Source: Phascolomyces articulosus (taxonomy: Eukaryota > Mucoromycota > Mucoromycetes > Mucorales > Lichtheimiaceae). From it: 64,000 bases of DNA. Below are positions 56,253 through 64,000 of this stretch, piece after piece. A program made the position numbers and the translations under genes. Within the stretch, counting starts at the first letter, position 1, and the number at the start of each line of letters is the position of its first letter. The notes below the pieces were generated by a model that was given only the letters and a program-made list of their open reading frames with translations, searched no databases and was not told where the DNA came from. The stretch spans positions 372,001 through 436,000 of the forward strand of contig JAIXMP010000012.1 in the NCBI GenBank assembly GCA_025677815.1. Reading direction: 5' to 3'.

Positions 56253-57026
56253 ATGAAAGTATCAACCACTTGCACTTTACCTCCATTGGCCGATTTACTT
56301 AATCCTCCACGTAGACCTTCTTCTGTTGAATTGGATATTCATCATGATATGATCACATCACCCACTACTCCATCCAACAACAATCATTCTTCTTCATATT
56401 ATTATCAAGAACAAGAACAAGAATATCATCCTTCTACTCATCAACATCATCATCATACTCCTTCTTATCATCCTTATCATCATCCATCTCACCATCATCA
56501 TCATCACCATCATCATCATGGATCCAACATGGGATATCGTTCACCTTATCCTCAAGCACCATTGAAAGCCAAACGTAAACGTGCATCACCCGCTCAGCTT
56601 TCCGTTTTGAATCATATTTTTAGTCAAACGTATTTCCCATCGACTGAACTTCGTATTGAATTGGGTAAACAATTGGGAATGAGTCCGCGGGCGGTTCAAA
56701 TTTGGTTCCAAAATAAACGTCAATCATTAAGAACGCGTGAACGTCAACAAGGTCATAAAAAATTACCTACTGTTGCTACAACAACAATGGGTCATTCTTC
56801 TTATTATGATTCACCTACTTCATCAAGTGGACTTCCTCCCATTTCTCCACCTTTATCCCCTCCTTCTTGGCAGCATCAGCAACAACAACAACAACATTAT
56901 TCTTATGATGATGTTACTTGTTCTCGACCTTCTCATATTTCTTTACCTCCTCTTCAACTTCCTTCCACTCCATCACAATCATCTTATCCTAGTCCAACAT
57001 CTATTGATTCTATTATCCTCCACTAA
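56253..57026 (+). CDS. Homeodomain transcription factor (Yox1/Yhp1-like class)
   Basis: Single-exon frame of 257 aa from ATG 56,253. The N-terminus has LPPLADLLNPPRRPSSVELD. Residues 66-90 are His-rich with a run of 10 His. The homeodomain spans about 105-165: basic arm KAKRKRASPAQ, helix 1 LSVLNHIFSQ, YFPSTELRIELGKQLGMSPR, and recognition helix VQIWFQNKRQSLR with the invariant W, F, N and R (WFQNKR at 151-156). The rest is Ser/Pro/Gln-rich. There is no three-residue loop extension, so it is a typical (non-TALE) homeodomain, as in yeast Yox1/Yhp1 or Pho2-type factors. It binds DNA in the nucleus; targets are unknown. Confidence 0.88.
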   Translation: MKVSTTCTLPPLADLLNPPRRPSSVELDIHHDMITSPTTPSNNNHSSSYYYQEQEQEYHPSTHQHHHHTPSYHPYHHPSHHHHHHHHHHGSNMGYRSPYPQAPLKAKRKRASPAQLSVLNHIFSQTYFPSTELRIELGKQLGMSPRAVQIWFQNKRQSLRTRERQQGHKKLPTVATTTMGHSSYYDSPTSSSGLPPISPPLSPPSWQHQQQQQQHYSYDDVTCSRPSHISLPPLQLPSTPSQSSYPSPTSIDSIILH

Positions 57027-58331
57027 AAAAAAAAAGTAAAAAACCAAACATCCCTATCCAATGAACACAACAACAACAACAAAAAAAAACATATCTTTTT
57101 TCATGGTCCAAATTATCAACTTTTTTTTTTTTTTTTCGAGGCAGTGCCAAAATTACTTCTTTGTGTATATTTTTTTTTATGTCCTTATTTTTTTTTTCGT
57201 TTATTCATCTTGACCCAAAAAAATCATAAAAAAAAATACAACTTTTTTTTTCTTCTCCTCTTTTTTTTTAACAGTGGGAGAATGAAAGAAAAAATGACTC
57301 CCTGTTTTTTTTTTTTATTTCTGGGTCTCTCTAGTCGATTCTCCTTTTGTGTTATTCCCCTTCCCATTTCTATATAATGTCATCCTTTTTCCCCTTCCAA
57401 TATATTATATTATTATTATTATTATTATTATACGTTATTATGCTCATGTCCTTTTTTCTTTATAATAATTATTTTTATTTATTTTGTCTGTCTGTCAATC
57501 AATAATTCCAACCAATTTTTTTTTCTCACTCTTATTTTTTTTAACCCGCATGAGTCTTTTTTTTATTTTATTATTTTATTTGTATATGCTTTCATTTTTT
57601 GAATCTATTATTTATTATCCTCTATCTTCCTTTTCTCACCCCCTTTCCCTTTCTACTTCTTCTTGTTTCCCCTTTTATTATTAAGTCAAATACTTTGCAC
57701 ACACGCACACGCACACAAGTAAAAAAAAAAAACAAAAAACAAAAAAAAACATGTTTTATTCAACAAAAAACAACAACTCATTTTTGTCTCCTTTTGCATA
57801 AACACACACACACACACACACATATTTCTCTTGCACAGCATTTTTTTCTTATTATTATAATTAATTCTTATCATTAATTATTGCAGTTATTAGTAGTGGT
57901 TTTCTTTCTCGGGTTTTTTTTTTATTATTTGTATATCTTGGAAAAAGAAAAAAAAATTATCATAATAATAATAAACATTATCTCATCTCTTTTTTTTTAA
58001 TTGATTTCTTGTATTAAACTTTTTGTTGAATATTCATGCATTTTTTTTTAATATATCCAAAACTCCTATGGAAAAAAAAAGAAAGGTGGCTAGTCATCTT
58101 TCCCATTTCAAGTAAGTTTTAAACTTCTCGGATTCTACTTTAACTCTCCTCCCCTCTCCTCAAACTAACACACACACACACACACAAATAAGCTATTTTC
58201 CTATATCGTCGATAAGGATGATCATTACTACATTTATACTTTTTTTTGACTTATACATGTAAACTCGTGATGAATATATTATGAGTATATGGAGTAATAA
58301 AAGTATCTGTGTGTTGTTGGATAGACTACCC

Positions 58332-58362
<31 letters not shown>

Positions 58363-61300
58363 ACGCATGCAAAAATAAGGGATACATAGAATACATCTCT
58401 ATCCCATCATGTATGAAGACTCTACTACTTTTTTTTTGTTTGTTAAAGAGTGAGGAGAGAGAAGGAATTATTTCATAAAGAAGTATATAATAACTTGCAG
58501 CGGGTAAAAATGTTATGGTCCTAGTAGTTACTTTTGTAGGAGTATTATAATATAGGACCATCCGAAGGGACGGGGAAGCAATCTATATTTACAAATAGAA
58601 ACACCTTCTTATTGACTTTTATAAAAAAGGAGAAGAAGTAGAAAGAAAAAGAAAAGAAAAATAAAAACTTGTCATTTACTATTATTATTTTGGGCAAATT
58701 AAGTTGTACATGATAATATTATATATATATATATATCTTCAAGGAGCGATGATCGTATATGTACTCTTAGATTATTTATGCAGTACACGTATACATACAA
58801 AATAATAACAAAAAAAAAATGTGTTGCGTGGGATACATTATTTTAAACTTTCATTCTTCATGTGTTTATATAGTTACATGTTGTATGTTGTTGTATATTC
58901 TTCATTATGTATTACTAATAATAGTACCAAAATTACTTGTCCTTTATCGTTTTTTTTTCTTTTCTTTTTGATATATATGTATATATATATATATATTATA
59001 AAGGTGGCTATTATACATACTATCTTTAACCCATAATAATAATAAACAAGGAGAGAATATATATATATATATATAAGTGTCTGTGTTCTTACTGTTTAAT
59101 CATCTTTTACATAACTCCCTACTTAACTTTTCTTCTTCCTTCCTTTCCCTCCCCCCCCAAAAAAAAAGAATTGATTAACTGTAAGGTAAATGTATGAAAT
59201 AGTAAATAGAGTATACACATATATATAAACCCTTAATTCACTTTGATACTCATCATCCCTTATACAAGAATAAGAATTTTATTAACCCCGGTTTCCGGTG
59301 ATTTTATTCAGGGAGAAGATAGATATAAACTTGTTATTTTTACCAAGTATATATTAGTATGTCAATGAATTTTAGGAGCATTGAAGAAGGAGATTATGTA
59401 TTTGAAAGGAAAGATAATAGAAGAATTCACTTGTTAAAAAAAAGAAGAGGGTACTTCTACTGATGAGAAAGGAGTAGGTTTTTTTTCCCGAAAAGAAGGA
59501 TTACCTTACTGCTTTTTTATATCTTGAAAAAATAATTCCCTCCCTTCGGTAAATGATATATACCTTAAATAGATAACCCTCATCGAATCGATCGACAAAC
59601 AAACTTGATCCACATTCTTTTCTTTTTGAAAATATTATTATCCCAACCCGAAAATATAAACAAAAACTCCCTAATAAACTTATATTTGTTGAATAAGTAA
59701 CAACCATTATTACCTATAGTACAGTACTTGTTTAAGTACTTGGTGGAAGAAGAGGAAAAAACTCTATTATTTCTCCATGGGATTAATTAAAAAGAAAGTT
59801 TGTTTTCTAGTATATAGAAACATATATTAGTATTTGACTTTTCTATGTAGGAGGTCATTGATTATACCTATGTAATCTACCATAGGTCATTGAATATCTC
59901 TCCTTTTTTTTGAGCTAAAAACTATTCACTGACTGTTTCTTATTGTACATACTCCATAGAATGAAATGGGCACGACTTTTAATTTTTCATAAACGAGTTG
60001 TTATAATATTGTTATTCTAATAATATACAACAACAACGCGTTCTTTACGATAAAGTTATACTCTATATGTTAACACATATACACAAGGTAAAGTGAGAAG
60101 AAAAAGGGGAAAGTACAAATATTGTTGACTCATCATTAGAAATACTACTATTCCATCATAATATTAATAATAAAGACAGGTATTATTCCCCTTTACTGTT
60201 ATATAAAAAAAATAACAATGATAAGATAATAGATGAAAAAAAAACTTGGATACTAAACTATAAAGTAGATCGATCCAGTAATAAGGATTATTACATTAGA
60301 AGAGATTTGATTGATTCTTATTATTATATAATAAGCTACATAAAAAAAATTTAAATTATAGTTACAATGGCTTTATCATCTTACTATCAGAACAACAAAG
60401 ACGACGATAGATTACGTTAAGCTTTTCAAAACTTTGATGCGTATAATATATCAACTTTTTTTTTGATTCGTAGGAAAAAAGAATCCGAGGGGTAGGGAGA
60501 AGGGAGAAAGGTTGTTTAATAACATTTGTTGGAGTAGTCATTAGGTATAGTCAATTGTTAGGATACTTGTACTTTATATACAAGGATGGTGATCCTACAT
60601 TTGATCATGGATGCAGAGACAATGTATTAGAATAAACATTATGTTCAGTATAGAAAATATAAATCTCGTATCGATATAATACACTACAACTACTCCTTAT
60701 ACATTATGTATATTTATATCATTGGACTTTCTTATTTCTTCTTTCTTTTTTTCAGTAAGGGATCTATATGTACATTAAGGTATTATATCTTTTATCTCTC
60801 CTACTACTACTGCTACTACTCGTACTGTTTTTTTTTTATATCGGAGGAGGAGACAATAGATAGATATATAGATTAAGGAGTCAAAAGTTCATAAGATTGA
60901 AAATACTCATCATCTTTTTATGAGGAGATTATTCTTCCATATTTTCGGACTTTATCATTGATATTTACTATAAAATCAAGGTTTTAGGGATAAACCTATT
61001 CAAATCCCTATTCAACCCTTTTTATACGACTAAATAGAAGGAACGCTGTTTTCTTTTTTTTCTATTATTATTATTGTTATTTGTTGTTGCATTGTTGCTT
61101 AAAAAAAACAATGGAGGATGTGTCTTCAACAAAGTTTAAAATAAAATTTTATCGTTATCCTATTTTTTTTTTGACATTCTACTCTTAAAATACAATAGTA
61201 AAGAAGAAAACCTTTTTTTTACGTAAAAAAAAAGTTACATTTCCCCTATTTTTTTTTTCTCATGATTTTGTCGTGTTGTTGTGTAAAAAACAACATTTAT

Positions 61301-61942
61301 TATTTTGATATTTGTCAGCAGCACATCGATCTACCGATACAGAGATATATAAAAATCCTGTTATTACCATTATTGTTATTTATCAATAACAACAGTCCAT
61401 TCATCGAGAACCAAAACTCTAAATTCATTCTATAATAGATTGATAAAATTTTATTCTCTCCCAAGAACGAGGGTTATTTGGTAATTAAAATAAAATAAAA
61501 AAAAAGTATCAAGGCTGCTATCCATTGACTAATACAGTAATGATCAGAGATAATAGCTTGTCGATCTTATTTTGTTGCATTAGTAGTAGTAGTAGTAGTA
61601 GTAGTAGTGCATTGTAATAAAAATAAGCTTTGTTGTAATATTAAAGAAACTAGCTTGTCATTTTGTATATAATTGAATAATAATAATGACAGGTTATGCC
61701 ATGATTCGCGTGATAGAAATGATCGACAAGCATGGTGTAACATAAAAAAAAAGCTTAATATAATGTCCGTAATTTATTTTTACTACCAAGTAATATATAT
61801 ACTACTAACTGACTAAATTAACTATATAATTAAAGCTACATCTATTAAAAATAAAATCCGTTTCATCCATAAACCGTATCAGGAAAAAAAAATTGTAATT
61901 GATATAGCCAAAAAAAAAAATAAAAAATAAAAAATAAAAAAC
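57027..61942. other. 4.9-kb AT-rich region without visible genes
   Basis: No supportable coding or RNA gene. Rich in poly-T/poly-A tracts and microsatellites: CA runs near 57,805-57,822 and 58,166-58,184, TA runs near 58,342-58,362, 58,720-58,737 and 58,985-58,996, and a TAG run near 61,584-61,608. It is unusually long for this otherwise compact half of the window. It may include the 3' UTR of the homeodomain gene and long regulatory DNA. Confidence 0.5.
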
Positions 61943-63672
61943 TTAAATGTGGCTCTTGTTAAGTTCGTCTTCCCAAGCTTCCTTAAATCCAATACCAGCA
62001 AAATTCCAAACTTGACCAGCAGCTCGACCAGCTTGATCACTTCTTCCAGTCACATCCACTGTCACTTGAGCTGCTTTGAGTAAAAGATGAGGATCATCAA
62101 ACGAAGGACTACCGTATGCTGTTTGAGCTGTTGCAATAGCACGTACGGCTTTAATACAATGGGATTCCTCGGCATTCAGAGCAAGGGAAAGTACATCCAA
62201 CCAAGGATTTTTGCTTCCATCTACAGCTTGAGGTGATTTGTATTGTGAAATCAAATCTAATTGAATACTAGGACGACCACGAGCCACATAAAACATAAGA
62301 CTTTCTGCCAAATGACCACGAAGGATAAGTTCTGCTTGAATGGGTGTTAAATATGGCAAAAGGGTATAAATGGCATGAATGGAAGTCACCGCATGTGCCA
62401 AAAAAAAGTCCAATTTGATGCCTTGTGGACGCATACCCGAACCCACCAATAATAAAATACAACTAATAAAAAGCTCTTCCATACTGGATTCGACATCTAT
62501 TATATTATTATAATTAATAGATTAATTTCTTATCCATCTTCTACACTTGAAAATATATATATATATATATATATCCCTCATTTTTTTGTATCATACCTTT
62601 AAAGTTCCATTGAGCAACGTATTCACGTAATTTTGCTACTGATTTTGGACTATTCAGTACAGAAACTGATTTCAATTCATCCGTAAACTTGACCACGCCA
62701 TCAAACTCTGTATCCTTATGAATATCTTGAATAAGTTCCATCACACTTTTGGTTCCATTTTTAATTTCTTTCAAAGGTAATCCTTCTTTTGTTTTATCAT
62801 TCACATGTTCCATGACAAGGGCAGGAGAAGGTTCTGTACAAGCAGCCATGGCCAATGCTTCAGCTCCTATATTAGGTAAATTGAATTCCAAAGCATAGCC
62901 TAAATGTATCAATGGATGATAGGCACTAATAACGATATAAAAAAAGTGAGTCAATATATATGTTCTACTTCTTCTTCTTATCCATCATAAAATCCTGTTA
63001 TTTCCTTTTTTTTTACTTACCCGCCAATGGTATGGGCCAACATATCATCTTTAAATAACCAATAACGTACGGTATCCACTAATCCATGTTGTTGAATTTC
63101 ATCCTTGAATAAATTCAAATAACTTGTATAGGCATCGCGATTACTGATTTCATTTCGATACGTCTCACGTGTCAACACACCTACGGCATCAGGAATAGGT
63201 CGCATATACGATGAATGGGCATAAAAAATATCTTGAAGTCGTTTCATGTCGGCTCCCAAAGCATAGGCTGCCAAATAATGATGGGTCAAATGACTACAGG
63301 ATTATATATTGCCATTTTTTTTTTAAGTTTATTTTTTTTTTCTCACGTATTTTTTTTTTCGGCATGAATTTTTTCTCGTCCATTTATATAATAATAAAAT
63401 GCTTACTTATGGAAACCAGAAGAATTAAAGAAAATATCATGTTCTCGATGATTTTTATCAATCAATGTATGTTTAGAAAGATCCACTGGGGTTGTACCAG
63501 GAATACGGATAGAATAATGAGATACATTGTTTTGTGATGGATTGTTGACTTTGGCAGGGAGGTTGTTCATCATAGTGATATGAAATTGTCTGGTGTTATA
63601 GTGATTATTTGAAAAAAGTGATAAAGAAAAATTTCTTGGTTTGTATAATTTATTGTGAAAGCGTAATAGCAT
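61943..63672 (-). CDS. Questin oxidase-like protein (PF14027 family)
   Basis: Four exons: 63,407-63,672; 63,021-63,293; 62,597-62,925; 61,943-62,496; 1,422 nt, 473 aa, with all phases consistent. The ATG at 63,672 adds a basic, Ser/Asn-rich leader (LLRFHNKLYKPRNFSLSLFS) that looks like a mitochondrial presequence; a second ATG pair giving MMNNLPAKV would omit it. Family motifs: FHNHLTHHYLAAYALGADMK, HTIGGAYHPLIHLGYALEFN, and the helical C-terminal half (ELILRGHLAESLMFYVARGR; AIATAQTAYG). Aspergillus questin oxidase is an NADPH/O2-dependent ring-opening enzyme in anthraquinone metabolism, but most members are uncharacterised. No biosynthetic cluster surrounds it, so a different substrate is likely. 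Confidence 0.85.
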
Positions 63673-64000
63673 GGATCAAAAAAAAAAAGATTAACATTGA
63701 AAAAGTTTGTTCTTTTTATACCCTTTCCATCCATCTGTAAAACACATCATGGAAAAGAGTCACCCAGTGGAAAAAAAAACACGGATAAATTGTGTTCTCC
63801 ATCAAGTAATGATTCGTATTCATGCGTAATACTTGCTTTACCCTTTCTGTAAAACATAAACATTAAAGGTGCGGACAACCGGAGAAAAACCTTGATGCAT
63901 AAATATTATTCTGTAAAGGGTAATAAAGAAAAAGAGGGACAATGGTCATCTCTTTAACACTACTAGCCTCATCCAAATATACGGATAAATTATTGGATTA
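63673..64000. promoter_or_regulatory. Upstream region of the questin-oxidase-like gene
   Basis: 328 bp to the window end. It contains CACCC-type and CCGGAG words but no site that I can name with confidence, and no other gene start. Confidence 0.3.

Overview
This window looks like a contig from an AT-rich filamentous fungus, most probably an early-diverging one (Mucoromycota, Mucorales-like; genus not assignable by eye). Evidence: spliceosomal introns of about 50-130 nt with GTAAGT-type donors, eukaryote-only proteins (BUD13, Sas10/Utp3, HSBP1, a Zn2Cys6 factor, a homeodomain protein), many trinucleotide microsatellites, decaying F-box/LRR genes and Ty3/gypsy and MITE-type mobile elements. Gene models below were spliced by hand from GT/AG signals and reading phase; where exon lengths close to an exact codon count this is stated.

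Positions 1-26,000 are gene-poor and repeat-rich. They hold broken F-box/LRR genes (3.08-3.73, 4.65-6.38, 20.99-22.98 and a scrap at 24.88 kb), a duplicated ~1 kb noncoding block (6.3-7.25 and 24.94-25.93 kb), one intact HET-domain gene (10.26-12.07 kb, minus), a small secreted protein (13.5 kb) and a complete Ty3/gypsy element (15,068-20,404) whose two 374-bp LTRs look identical. The gag-pol overlap of this element carries a slippery heptamer, spacer and stem-loop that fit -1 programmed frameshifting.

Positions 26,800-33,100 hold three minus-strand genes: a siderophore-iron-transporter-like MFS protein (4 exons, 600 aa), an AIFM2/FSP1-like NAD(P)H oxidoreductase (5 exons, 394 aa) and a secreted 102-aa protein with the cysteine order of hydrophobins. 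Both multi-exon genes have two perfect matches upstream to ATCWGATAA, the target of iron-responsive fungal GATA factors, suggesting a small iron-regulated pair.

Positions 33,600-43,600 are again degenerate: a frameshifted gene, a pogo-like MITE, a truncated duplicate of the HET gene, a promoter plus signal-peptide start without a recognisable body, a Mutator-like MITE with a perfect 9-bp target duplication, and a ~282-bp tandem array.

Positions 44,100-63,700 are a conserved block: HSBP1-like heat-shock-factor-binding protein (4 tiny exons), a 1,277-aa Zn2Cys6 transcription factor with a 39-glutamine run, Sas10/Utp3 (8 exons) head-to-head with the splicing factor BUD13 (3 exons), a homeodomain protein, a ~4.9 kb AT-rich stretch without visible genes, and a questin-oxidase-like protein (4 exons). 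I did not find a clearly new biological system. The best leads are the iron-motif cluster, the frameshift signal, the hydrophobin-like peptide and the duplicated HET locus.
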